A DNA stretch of 64,000 nt from Helicobacteraceae bacterium (GTDB lineage Bacteria; Campylobacterota; Campylobacteria; Campylobacterales; Sulfurimonadaceae), in contig JAMOSG010000036.1 in assembly GCA_027063225.1 (NCBI GenBank), positions 35,990-99,989 of the forward strand, in the 5' to 3' direction. Position numbers and translations under genes: made by a program. The notes under the pieces were generated by a model that was given only the letters and a program-made list of their open reading frames with translations, searched no databases and was not told the DNA's origin. Shown one piece after another: positions 37,594-45,903 of the stretch. Within the stretch, counting starts at the first letter, position 1; each line of letters begins with the position of its first letter.

Positions 37594-38563
37594 TCTTCTT
37601 TAGTGCCTCTATAACCTCTTGAGCTTCAATTGTTGTCATACATTCATGATGCTTGACTGGACACTCCCTTTTCATACAAGGGGCACACTCCATATCGTGA
37701 CGCACAATAATGCTTTTTTTATTTTTCCATTGTGATGTTTCTGTATCTTTTGTTGGACCAAAAATAGCTACTGTTGGTACTTGATAAGCTGCTGCTATAT
37801 GCATTGGACCACTATCGTTTGTTACAAACAAATCACATCCACCAATATTTTGGCAAAGCTCATAAATATTTGTTTTTCCTGCTAAATTTGTAAAATTCTC
37901 TACCCCTTTAGTTTTAAGAGTCTCTTCTATCTCTTGTGCAACTTCAATCTCATTTGGTCCACCAAAAATAACTATATTATATCTTTTTGCAAAATATGCC
38001 CCAACCTCACCAAAGCGTTTAGAATCCCACCGTTTTGCACTCCCATAAGTTGCACCAGCATTAATCCCTAATGTTGGTTTTTCAAACTTTATTGGCTCTA
38101 TATAAAGTTTTAAAGGGGAAATTTCATTTTTTTTACACGCATCTGGAGAGTTAATAGTAGCAAGCTCTACATACTGCTGCACTAAATGTTGGTTTGTTGC
38201 AATTTTTGGAGTATGAGAGAGTAAAAATCTTGAATGCCATGAACTTCTTGCAAGGGTTAAAACTGTATTAGTAAAATAAAGTAAAAGTGTTGAATGCAGC
38301 TGGTTTCTAAAAGTAATAGCTAAATCAAACTCCCCTAACTCTTTTGCAAGTTGATAGGTCGCTACCATTCTACTTTTTGCTTTTTTTGTTTCATCTACAA
38401 TAGCCTCTACACAGTTTGGGTGATATTTAAGTGCTTCTATGCTTACATAGCTTCCAACAAATGTAATTTTAGCATCGCTATAACATTGCGTTAAAGCTTC
38501 AATCGCAGGTGTTGCCATCACCGCATCACCAAGCCAGTTTGGTAAAACAATTAAAATTCTCAT
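37580..38563 (-). CDS. waaF: LPS heptosyltransferase II
   Basis: WaaF adds the second heptose of the inner core. The 327-residue GT9 enzyme begins with LPNWLGDAVMATPAIEAL, the family acceptor-side motif, and has GATYGSAKRWDSKRFGEV and the donor-side TNDSGPMHIAAA plus FGPTKDTETSQW. The C-terminal cysteine pattern CAPCMKRECP is common in WaaF. It overlaps the PAP2 gene by 4 nt. Confidence 0.93.
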   Translation of the reverse strand: MRILIVLPNWLGDAVMATPAIEALTQCYSDAKITFVGSYVSIEALKYHPNCVEAIVDETKKAKSRMVATYQLAKELGEFDLAITFRNQLHSTLLLYFTNTVLTLARSSWHSRFLLSHTPKIATNQHLVQQYVELATINSPDACKKNEISPLKLYIEPIKFEKPTLGINAGATYGSAKRWDSKRFGEVGAYFAKRYNIVIFGGPNEIEVAQEIEETLKTKGVENFTNLAGKTNIYELCQNIGGCDLFVTNDSGPMHIAAAYQVPTVAIFGPTKDTETSQWKNKKSIIVRHDMECAPCMKRECPVKHHECMTTIEAQEVIEALKKIIEL

Positions 38564-39195
38564 AGTTCCTCTTTAAAAAAATATCTATAAAGCAATAAAC
38601 TTACAAGTGTAACGATAAAAAAAGATGTTACCACATCACTCAAATAATGCCCTCCAGCAGCAACTCTAGCAAAAGAGACTCCACTTCCATACACTAAAGC
38701 AAGAGTGATAAAAAGTTTTTTTCTTCTTGCTAAAAGAGCAATTCCAAAAACACTAAAAGCAGCTGCAGCATGCCCTGAGCTAAAAGAGTGGTACCCCTTA
38801 TCTGTTTTGACATAAGGTTTTTGAAACACCTCTTTACCACCAAAATCAACTGTTTGTACAGGCCTTGCCCTTCCCCAATGCTCTTTTAAAACAACATTTA
38901 CAATAAGCCCTGGAGCTAAAGAGAGTGTTAAAAAGATATAGAGTAAAACTTTTTTTGAAATTTTTTTCAAATAAAACAAAATTAAAAAAACAACTACTAT
39001 TGTAATCAACAGATACTTTACACTATGATATAAAAAATGCTCTACTGCTGTATGCTTAAAAGGAAAAGTTTGTGTTTGTGCATCATAAAATAATTGTGTT
39101 GTAGCTAAATCTATTTGAGGATAGAGAAAAAATACAACTCCACTCACAATAAATGCTACACTTAAAAAAATAATATATCTATCTATAGTTCTCAT
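38560..39195 (-). CDS. PAP2-family membrane phosphatase
   Basis: The 211-residue protein has five to six membrane helices and the three PAP2 motifs: KEHWGRARP, SFSSGHAA and RVAAGGHYLSD, which supply the catalytic His/Arg/Asp residues. In an LPS locus the likely substrate is lipid A phosphate (LpxE/LpxF-like), phosphatidylglycerophosphate or undecaprenyl pyrophosphate. Nothing in the sequence decides which. It overlaps both neighbours by 4 nt. Confidence 0.88.
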   Translation of the reverse strand: MRTIDRYIIFLSVAFIVSGVVFFLYPQIDLATTQLFYDAQTQTFPFKHTAVEHFLYHSVKYLLITIVVVFLILFYLKKISKKVLLYIFLTLSLAPGLIVNVVLKEHWGRARPVQTVDFGGKEVFQKPYVKTDKGYHSFSSGHAAAAFSVFGIALLARRKKLFITLALVYGSGVSFARVAAGGHYLSDVVTSFFIVTLVSLLLYRYFFKEEL

Positions 39196-40454
39196 TGTGC
39201 ATCTTTTATAAAAAGGTAAATTGGCTCATTACCAATTTGCAGTTGTGGCTGTTTAAGGCATTTACCAACACTACTATATGCTTCAAAATAACTCTCATTT
39301 TGAAGTGATGTTTCCTTTAATGCCCAATGAATTTGAATGAGCTGTTTTTCATCTTTTAAGAGTTGTAAAATATAATACCCTCTTTTTATATCTAAACGTA
39401 AAAATTGTGCACCTTTTAAAATTGTATTCATATACTTAAACACTTTAAATGCTTTTGTTTTCCTTATGCCATCTCTATTATCCACTAGCCCATATCCAGG
39501 TGCAATAAGCTGATGCCAATAGACACTATCTACTTGTTGTGAAGCAAATGCTAAAAGATAATAACGAAGCATATAAGCAGCATAAAGTTCCTCACTCACA
39601 CACTCCTTTTCACTCGTTGGTGCATAGGGTGCAGTGCCACTTAGTGGCCAGTTTGTTTCTGTAATGTAGAGGCGATGTTTTGTTTTTGGGCTTATCCATA
39701 CCATGGTGCTTAAAAGTGCAATTTTATCTAACAAAGAAAATCCAAGTTGAGTATTTTCTGGAGCTCCACGTCTATCTACATAAAGAAGTGCTGCCGTGGC
39801 ATCATACTTATATTTTGCAAAGTTAAAAAGTGTATGTGCAGTAAAATGAAATTCAAAATCTATCACACCACTTCCTAAAAGCTCAATGTGTGGAAATTTC
39901 TCTTGTTTGAGTTTATAAGCCACCTCAAAAAAAGCATTATACTCATCCACACTAAAAAAGCCCCATTTTGCACGATTTATTGTTGAGCCAATCTCAAACA
40001 TATCTACATAGTTTTTTAGTTTAGAAAAAATAAGCTCTAAATCTTTTTTTAGAAGTTCTAAATCTTCTATATGCTCTCTATCTTGCAAAATTTTAAGTGT
40101 TACTTTTTTTGCATTAACACTCTTTAAAAATGTTATTAACTCTTCTATGCTTTCTAATTCCCAAAGTTTTAAACGTACCAAAATATTTTCTACACCCAAT
40201 TCTTGAAGCATCTCTTTAGTTGCTTGTGGCTCTCTTTGAAAATCTACACCAAGTCCTACAAACTGTGTAGTATCAATAATACGTCTGCGAATAAATGGCA
40301 TACCAAATAAAGATAAAGGTAAAAACAAAATCCCACTGAGTGCAGTTTTTACTAAAGAGAGTTTTTGATGTGAACGCATCTTTTTTTTAAATACTTTATC
40401 TTTAAGCTGGTATGGTTGGTCTGAGTAGTTATCCCATGAAAAAGGTTGTTTCAT
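39192..40454 (-). CDS. Glycoside-hydrolase-like protein of the LPS locus
   Basis: The 420-residue protein has one hydrophobic segment near 34-53. The rest resembles a clan GH-A TIM-barrel glycosidase: FVGLGVDFQRE, VDMFEIGSTINRAKWG (acid/base region) and YITETNWPLSGT, whose Glu would be the nucleophile, then VYWHQLIAPGYGLVD. It lies between the PAP2 and the LtaS-like gene, 0-4 nt apart. I infer a membrane-attached enzyme that trims or transfers core sugars. It may instead be inactive, since the acid/base Glu-equivalent is uncertain. Confidence 0.55.
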   Translation of the reverse strand: MKQPFSWDNYSDQPYQLKDKVFKKKMRSHQKLSLVKTALSGILFLPLSLFGMPFIRRRIIDTTQFVGLGVDFQREPQATKEMLQELGVENILVRLKLWELESIEELITFLKSVNAKKVTLKILQDREHIEDLELLKKDLELIFSKLKNYVDMFEIGSTINRAKWGFFSVDEYNAFFEVAYKLKQEKFPHIELLGSGVIDFEFHFTAHTLFNFAKYKYDATAALLYVDRRGAPENTQLGFSLLDKIALLSTMVWISPKTKHRLYITETNWPLSGTAPYAPTSEKECVSEELYAAYMLRYYLLAFASQQVDSVYWHQLIAPGYGLVDNRDGIRKTKAFKVFKYMNTILKGAQFLRLDIKRGYYILQLLKDEKQLIQIHWALKETSLQNESYFEAYSSVGKCLKQPQLQIGNEPIYLFIKDAQ

Positions 40455-42350
40455 CTATGGTCTCCACTTTGATTGTTTTAAAAGATTTGCTTCAACACTA
40501 TCAATACTCAAAAGAGTATCTTTTAACTCTTTGGAAGCATTTTTTTCATCTAAAAAAGTATTAAAATTATAAAAAGTACTCCCTTTTAAATCTGTAATAC
40601 CTATAGTATCTCCTTTTTTTACCATAACCACTTTTTTTGTTGCATCAAAAAGTGAATTACCTAGTGAAGCAAATGGAGTATTAAATCCTAATATATCAAA
40701 AATTGTTGCAGGAATATCTAAATGACTTCCAAGTGCTGCATTGTTTTGTGGTTGAAAAATCTTTGGTGCATAAATAATAAGTGGTATACGAAACCCACTT
40801 AAATAACGAGTTTTTGTTTGAAGATTTAACTCTTTTTCTAATGGTGCTTTATTGCAGTGGTCTGCACTAAAAATAAAGATTGTTCTATCAAACCATGGCT
40901 CTTTTTTCATTTTTTGCATAAAAGCACCAATTTGTGCATCAACATAATACATAGTATTTAAAAAACCATTTTCAGTGTTTGTTGCATGGGGATACTTTGC
41001 CCACTTTTTCCCAGGTAAATGGTATGGTGCATGTGTTGAGGCCGTAAAAGTAAAAGTTAAAAATGGCTCTTTTATAGTGTGAAGTTTTTGTGCTAAAAAA
41101 GCAAACATATCACCATCCCATACACCAAAATGTGGTTTTCCAACCTCATCTCCAACTTTTGGCATATCTTCTGCTCCATAATACTCACTAAATCCAGCTA
41201 AATAGCTTAATCCATCTATTTTATACGAACCTCTAGGGGAACTCTGCATTGCAAGAGTATGATACCCATTTTCTTTTGCAGTTTGAGCTAAATAACTTGG
41301 CTTATAAAGCTCTAATCCCTCTCCAAATGGCTCAAAACCAACAGGTTGAATAAGCCCTGTATAAATTGAGGTGATACCCTCAATAGAGCGTTGCCCATTG
41401 GCATAAAAATTTGTAAAAAGAATCCCTTCATTTGCTAATTTATCTAAGTTTGGAGTAACTCCTAAATGGTGATGAGTTAAAGCATCAAGATATTTTCCAC
41501 TCAAACTCTCAATAAGAACAATAACAATATTATAGTTTGTTTTTTTTGCTTGTGTAAAACTCTTTAAAAGTGGATACTTCTGATTTATAAATGGTGCTTT
41601 TTTTGAGGTAAACTCTTTCTTATAAAACGAAAGTGCTTCTTCTAGGGGAATTTTTGAATGATTTAAAGAGTCTCTTTTTCCAGCTCTATAGTAACAAAAA
41701 AAGCCATTTAAAGCTAAATTACCAGATGCAAGTTTTGGTGAAGCAAAAGCATCTGAAATTCCAAATGAGATACCTGTAACTTTTCCACGTATCCCTAAAA
41801 AAGCGATAATTAAAACTCCAAAAAGACTCAACCACTCTTTTTGATTATAATTTTTGCTTTGAATTTGTGCACTAAAAATTTTATAAAAAACAACAACTAC
41901 ACCAAAAAAAAGAAGTGTTGTTACAATTGTTGCAGTAAAATAATAATGAAGTGCCATATCAACAAGAATTCCAACATCATTGCCAATAACACTTAACTCA
42001 TCACCAACATGACGATTTACAAAACCAAAGTAGAGTGTATCTGCAATATTAAAATAACTTATTACACCAATAATAATACCCCAAACAATACCAATAATTT
42101 TTCTATAAAAAAGTGAAAAAGTAAAGCGAAATGGTACTAAAAGCAAAAACCATAACAAAAAAGTAAATGTAAAAATTTCCGCCATATCAACACGAAAACC
42201 ATTAACAAAAGAGAAAAACAACTCTTGAAGTGTTAAAGTATTAAAATAATCAAAATAAGAAAGATATAAAAAAATTCTTGCTGCAAAAAAGATAAGAAAA
42301 CTTATAACAACACCACTTAAAACTTGTGTGTATCTATTTTTAAACTGCAC
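40455..42350 (-). CDS. LtaS-like alkaline-phosphatase-superfamily transferase
   Basis: The 631-residue protein has five N-terminal membrane helices (to about 210) and a C-terminal periplasmic sulfatase/alkaline-phosphatase domain. Metal-site motifs visible are IVLIESLSG, the DGDMFAF segment and FSADHCN. The nucleophile position (Thr in LtaS and OpgB) appears as Ser in NGQRSIEGITS. It likely transfers phosphoglycerol or phosphoethanolamine to LPS core or glucans. The product is an inference from its locus. Confidence 0.8.
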   Translation of the reverse strand: MQFKNRYTQVLSGVVISFLIFFAARIFLYLSYFDYFNTLTLQELFFSFVNGFRVDMAEIFTFTFLLWFLLLVPFRFTFSLFYRKIIGIVWGIIIGVISYFNIADTLYFGFVNRHVGDELSVIGNDVGILVDMALHYYFTATIVTTLLFFGVVVVFYKIFSAQIQSKNYNQKEWLSLFGVLIIAFLGIRGKVTGISFGISDAFASPKLASGNLALNGFFCYYRAGKRDSLNHSKIPLEEALSFYKKEFTSKKAPFINQKYPLLKSFTQAKKTNYNIVIVLIESLSGKYLDALTHHHLGVTPNLDKLANEGILFTNFYANGQRSIEGITSIYTGLIQPVGFEPFGEGLELYKPSYLAQTAKENGYHTLAMQSSPRGSYKIDGLSYLAGFSEYYGAEDMPKVGDEVGKPHFGVWDGDMFAFLAQKLHTIKEPFLTFTFTASTHAPYHLPGKKWAKYPHATNTENGFLNTMYYVDAQIGAFMQKMKKEPWFDRTIFIFSADHCNKAPLEKELNLQTKTRYLSGFRIPLIIYAPKIFQPQNNAALGSHLDIPATIFDILGFNTPFASLGNSLFDATKKVVMVKKGDTIGITDLKGSTFYNFNTFLDEKNASKELKDTLLSIDSVEANLLKQSKWRP

Positions 42351-42388
42351 TCAATTCCTTTTTTTTGCTTAATTATACTCTTTTTAGA

Positions 42389-42394
42389 TAAAAT
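42389..42394 (+). promoter_or_regulatory. -10 box of GT2 copy 2, near-leaderless
   Basis: TAAAAT ends 8 nt before the ATG at 42402, with T-rich sequence and no ribosome site between. This leaves a leader of about 1 nt. Confidence 0.45.
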
Positions 42395-42401
42395 ACTTTT
42401 T

Positions 42402-43157
42402 ATGAAACAAATTCACAATATATCTGCAGTACTTATTGTTAAAAATAGCGAAAATTCTCTTGCACAAACACTCCACTCTTTAGAGTCTTTTAAAGAGGTT
42501 ATTGTCTATGATAATGGCTCAAGTGATACTTCAAAAAAAATTGCTCAAAGTTTTTCTAATGTAATACTTATTGAGGGAACTTTTGATGGTTTTGGTACAA
42601 CAAAAAATAAAGCAGCCTCTTTTGCAACAAATGATTGGATCTTTTTTATAGATAGTGATGAAGTAGTATCCAAAAAGTTATTAAAAACTTTTTCAACTCT
42701 TAGCCTAGAGAAAAAGACACTTTATTTTATTAAACGAATCAATTTTTATAAAACACAACAAATTAAACATTGCTGGGGAGATGATACACTTGCACGCCTT
42801 TATAATAAAAAAGAAACCTCTTTTACCAATGCAATGGTTCATGAATCACTCCAAGAAAAAAATCTTTCAAAAGTATATCTACACGGAAATTTATTACACT
42901 ACCCATATAATACACTTTCAGAATTTTTAATAAAAGCAGATAGATACTCAAGTGCATTTGCAAAAGAGCATAAAGGGAAAAAGAACTCCTCCCCTACAAA
43001 AGCATTTTTAAATGGAAACTTCTCTTTTTTTAAAATTTATATATTAAAACGTGGATTTTTAGATGGATACGCAGAGCTTGTTATAGCATTTTCCCATATG
43101 GTGACAAACTTTTTTAAGTATATGAAGCTTTATGAACTGAATAAAGAGATGGTTTAA
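42402..43157 (+). CDS. GT2 glycosyltransferase, WaaE/KdtX-like (copy 2)
   Basis: The 251-residue paralogue of 35813-36562 has ISAVLIVKNSENSL, GFGTTKNKAASFA, FIDSDEVV, KHCWGDDTLARLYNK and MVHESLQ in the same order. The ATG at 42402 is chosen because its N-terminus aligns with copy 1. Reading from 42324 would add a stretch antisense to the LtaS-like gene. It closes the LPS locus and converges with proB, overlapping 4 nt. Confidence 0.85.
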   Translation: MKQIHNISAVLIVKNSENSLAQTLHSLESFKEVIVYDNGSSDTSKKIAQSFSNVILIEGTFDGFGTTKNKAASFATNDWIFFIDSDEVVSKKLLKTFSTLSLEKKTLYFIKRINFYKTQQIKHCWGDDTLARLYNKKETSFTNAMVHESLQEKNLSKVYLHGNLLHYPYNTLSEFLIKADRYSSAFAKEHKGKKNSSPTKAFLNGNFSFFKIYILKRGFLDGYAELVIAFSHMVTNFFKYMKLYELNKEMV

Positions 43158-43915
43158 CTCTTTTTAAAAAGAGTACCACCTCTGTGTTCTTGTTGCAATA
43201 AAAAACTTTTTGCATCATCTAAATGAAACCCACTTGCTAAAAACATACTTTTATTGTTTTGAAGAAGATAATTTGCAGCTTTGAGTTTTGTAACAATACC
43301 ACCCGTTGCAAAGATATTGTTTGGTGTTACTTCACTCTCTAGTTCATCTTTTGAGATTTCACTTACAACTTTTAAAACTTTTGCATCACTAAATCTACGT
43401 GGATCTTTGTTGTAGTAAGCATCAATATCTGAAAGAATTACAAGCATATCTGAATCTGTATGTTGTGTAATATAGGCTGAGAGTTGGTCATTGTCTCCAA
43501 CTTCAAGCTCATCTGTTGCAGTTGCATCATTTTCATTTACAATTGGAATCACCCCATTTTCTAAAAGGGTATTAATTGTATTTTTAATGCGATTAATATC
43601 ATCTAATTTATTTAAGTTTGCAGCGGTTACTAAAACCTGAGAAACTATAACATTAAATTTCTCAAATTTTTTAGCATATTTTTTCATAAGTACAGGCTGT
43701 CCAATAGCTGCTAATGCTTGTTTGTTTTTTAGTTGAGTTCTGTCAATTTTAAGTTTTGTATAACCTGCTGCGACTGCACCAGAAGAGACTAAAATAACTT
43801 CATATTTTTGACGTAAATCTACTAAAAAATCTACAAGTGCTTGCATACGCTCTAAAGCTATAGTACCATCTTGTGTTAAAACTGCACTTCCAACTTTAAT
43901 AACAAGACGTTGCAT
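43154..43915 (-). CDS. proB: Glutamate 5-kinase (without PUA domain)
   Basis: ProB phosphorylates glutamate as the first step of proline synthesis. The 253-residue amino-acid kinase has VIKVGSAVLT, VSSGAVAAGY, NENDATATDELEVGDND and the GTGGMxxK-equivalent FATGGIVTKLKAANYL. The C-terminal PUA domain of E. coli ProB is absent, as in many Campylobacterota. It lies 2 nt after obgE. Confidence 0.93.
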   Translation of the reverse strand: MQRLVIKVGSAVLTQDGTIALERMQALVDFLVDLRQKYEVILVSSGAVAAGYTKLKIDRTQLKNKQALAAIGQPVLMKKYAKKFEKFNVIVSQVLVTAANLNKLDDINRIKNTINTLLENGVIPIVNENDATATDELEVGDNDQLSAYITQHTDSDMLVILSDIDAYYNKDPRRFSDAKVLKVVSEISKDELESEVTPNNIFATGGIVTKLKAANYLLQNNKSMFLASGFHLDDAKSFLLQQEHRGGTLFKKS

Positions 43916-43917
43916 AA

Positions 43918-45021
43918 CTATTTTGCTCTATTGTTTTGAACTAAGTTAAATAAAGCATGTTTAATAGCTTCTATATTACTTTGTGTTGCAGAAGAGATTG
44001 GTGCTATAAAATATGGTTTTGTTTTATCAAACCCTAGTGTTTCATCTGCACTCTTTTGAATATAGTAAGGTTTATCACTCTCAAAAGGGATCTCCTCTTG
44101 TTTTGTAGGCTCTAAATCTAACATAGTAATAAACTCTGTTACTAAACTCTCTAAATCCTCTGGTGGTACAACATCTGAGCGTGTTAAAGCGATTGCAAAC
44201 GAATTAGATGCTAACACATCACTAAAAGAGGCTATTTCACTTTTGAGTGTTTCTATTTGCTCTTTTAAATCTCTATATGAAGCTAAATCTACCATATAAA
44301 GTAAAATTTTTGTTCTCTCAATATGGCGTAAAAATTTAATCCCTAAACCTTTACCCTCATGTGCTCCACCAATAATTCCAGGGATATCTGCCATAATAAA
44401 TGACTCATAATCCCCAATATTTACTTGCCCAAGTTTTGGTGTAAGTGTAGTAAACTCATAATTTGCTATCTCAGGTTTTGCATTGGAAACTGTTGAGATA
44501 AGTGTTGATTTTCCAACATTTGGAAATCCAACAAGCCCAACATCTGCAATCATCTTAAGCTCTAAGCGGATATCTTTTGTATCACCTTTTTCACCTGGTT
44601 GTGCATACGTTGGTCTTTGGTTTGTTGGACTTTTAAAGTGAGTATTTCCAAGCCCCCCTTTTCCACCTTTTAAAAAAAGCTCCTCTTGTCCATCCTCTAC
44701 CAAGTCAAATAAAATCTCTCCACTCTCTTGGTCAATAACTTGCGTTCCAGGTGGTACAATAATAACTTTTTTAGCACCAGATTTTCCAGTCATATTTGAA
44801 CCCTCACCAGGGCGACCATTATCTGCTTTTATGTGCATTCTTCTTTGAAAATGAGAGAGTGTATGTGTGTTGTTATCACACTTAAACCATACATCTCCAC
44901 CTTTTCCACCATCTCCACCATTTGGACCACCATTGAGTACAAATTTTTCACGACGAAAGGCAACACAACCTGCTCCACCCTTTCCTGAGCTAACTCTTAA
45001 TTCAACACTATCTGTAAACAT
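43918..45021 (-). CDS. obgE: GTPase ObgE/CgtA
   Basis: ObgE is a ribosome-associated GTPase for 50S assembly and stress control. The 367-residue protein has the glycine-rich Obg domain (about 1-158, GGKGGDVWF, GPGHxx-type [14 protein letters not shown]). The G domain has GFPNVGKST (G1), TTLTPKLG (G2), DIPGIIGGA (G3) and LTRSD (G4). The order rplU-rpmA-obgE is conserved widely. A hairpin between rpmA and obgE may attenuate. Confidence 0.97.
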   Translation of the reverse strand: MFTDSVELRVSSGKGGAGCVAFRREKFVLNGGPNGGDGGKGGDVWFKCDNNTHTLSHFQRRMHIKADNGRPGEGSNMTGKSGAKKVIIVPPGTQVIDQESGEILFDLVEDGQEELFLKGGKGGLGNTHFKSPTNQRPTYAQPGEKGDTKDIRLELKMIADVGLVGFPNVGKSTLISTVSNAKPEIANYEFTTLTPKLGQVNIGDYESFIMADIPGIIGGAHEGKGLGIKFLRHIERTKILLYMVDLASYRDLKEQIETLKSEIASFSDVLASNSFAIALTRSDVVPPEDLESLVTEFITMLDLEPTKQEEIPFESDKPYYIQKSADETLGFDKTKPYFIAPISSATQSNIEAIKHALFNLVQNNRAK

Positions 45022-45128
45022 TTTGGTAAATCCTTGAAATTAAATACTTAAAAAAAGACTACTAAAAGAAAAAACTATAGTAAATTTTTAAATATTTTTT
45101 TGAAATTTTATTTTTTAATGAGGGAAAC

Positions 45129-45148
45129 ATCTGGGCAAAAGCCCAAAT
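45129..45148 (-). terminator. Hairpin between rpmA and obgE
   Basis: The minus strand forms an 8-bp stem (ATTTGGGC/GCCCAGAT, one G-U) with a TTTT loop, 11 nt past the rpmA stop. No immediate U-tract follows. It probably acts as a partial terminator or as a 3' stabiliser of the ribosomal-protein message. Confidence 0.5.
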
Positions 45149-45158
45149 ATTTGTAGAA

Positions 45159-45416
45159 TTATGCAGCAGGTACGATTGAAACTTGTTGACGTTTTTTGTC
45201 TTTTCTTTCGAATTTTACAACACCATCAACTAAAGCAAAAATTGTATGATCTTTACCCATACCTACATTTTTACCTGGGTGAACTTTTGTACCACGTTGA
45301 CGGATAATAATATTACCAGCAACTACTGACTCACCACCAAATTTTTTAACACCAAGTCTTCTACCAGCTGAATCACGATTATTCTGCGTACTACCTTGAC
45401 CTTTCTTATGTGCCAT
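45159..45416 (-). CDS. rpmA: 50S ribosomal protein L27
   Basis: The 85-residue protein matches L27: [27 protein letters not shown] and [24 protein letters not shown]. It begins directly with the mature-type N-terminus, with no Firmicute-style cleavable extension. It lies 25 nt after rplU. Confidence 0.99.
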   Translation of the reverse strand: MAHKKGQGSTQNNRDSAGRRLGVKKFGGESVVAGNIIIRQRGTKVHPGKNVGMGKDHTIFALVDGVVKFERKDKKRQQVSIVPAA

Positions 45417-45441
45417 CTAATTCTCCTTAAATTTTAATAAC

Positions 45442-45750
45442 TTATGCAGCTATTTTTGTAATGCGAACACGCGTGAAGTCTCTTCTGAAACCTCTTTTTA
45501 CTTTACTGTCTTTACGACGACGTTTTTTGAAGATTACAACTTTCTTAGCACGACCTTCATTAATAACCTCAGCAGTTACAACAGCACCTTCAACAAATGG
45601 AGTTCCAACTTTAAGCTCTCCATTGTTTACTGCTAATACCTCATTGATCTCGATAGTAGCTTTTGGCTCAAGAGACATTTTATCTAAACGTAAGATATCA
45701 CCCTCTTGAACTTTATATTGCTTTCCACCGTTTTTAATAATTGCATACAT
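45442..45750 (-). CDS. rplU: 50S ribosomal protein L21
   Basis: The 102-residue protein has [18 protein letters not shown] and the C-terminal [14 protein letters not shown] region of L21. The ATG at 45750 is preferred over one 6 nt upstream, because AAGGA then lies at normal spacing and the N-terminus matches the family. A -10 TATAAT lies at 45785-45790. Confidence 0.98.
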   Translation of the reverse strand: MYAIIKNGGKQYKVQEGDILRLDKMSLEPKATIEINEVLAVNNGELKVGTPFVEGAVVTAEVINEGRAKKVVIFKKRRRKDSKVKRGFRRDFTRVRITKIAA

Positions 45751-45784
45751 TTGCATTCCTTATAATTCTACTAAAAAGTTCGGA

Positions 45785-45790
45785 ATTATA
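45785..45790 (-). promoter_or_regulatory. -10 box of rplU-rpmA-obgE-proB
   Basis: The minus strand reads TTGGGTATAATTCC, with TATAAT about 35 nt upstream of the rplU ATG. Confidence 0.6.
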
Positions 45791-45822
45791 CCCAAACTAT
45801 CTTTAAGTTTTATTTAATTGTC

Positions 45823-45841
45823 TTTAAGGAGATGCCTTAAA
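45823..45841 (-). terminator. Small hairpin after the LapA-like gene
   Basis: A perfect 7-bp stem (TTTAAGG/CCTTAAA) with a 5-nt loop lies about 60 nt beyond the stop of the LapA-like gene. The spacer between (45845-45903) holds imperfect repeats of an A/T-rich unit containing CTATTTTTATAAA. Terminator function is plausible only. Confidence 0.4.
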
Positions 45842-45903
45842 ACAAGAACAAAACAACTGTTTTTATAAAAAAAACTCTATTTTTATAAACAAAAAAACTA
45901 TTT

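Noticed and set aside
42324-42401. Upstream start for GT2 copy 2
   Set aside because: It would run antisense through the LtaS-like gene start and breaks alignment with copy 1.
45845-45903. CRISPR or regulatory repeat array
   Set aside because: The A/T-rich repeats are short, imperfect and without spacers; low-complexity sequence explains them.
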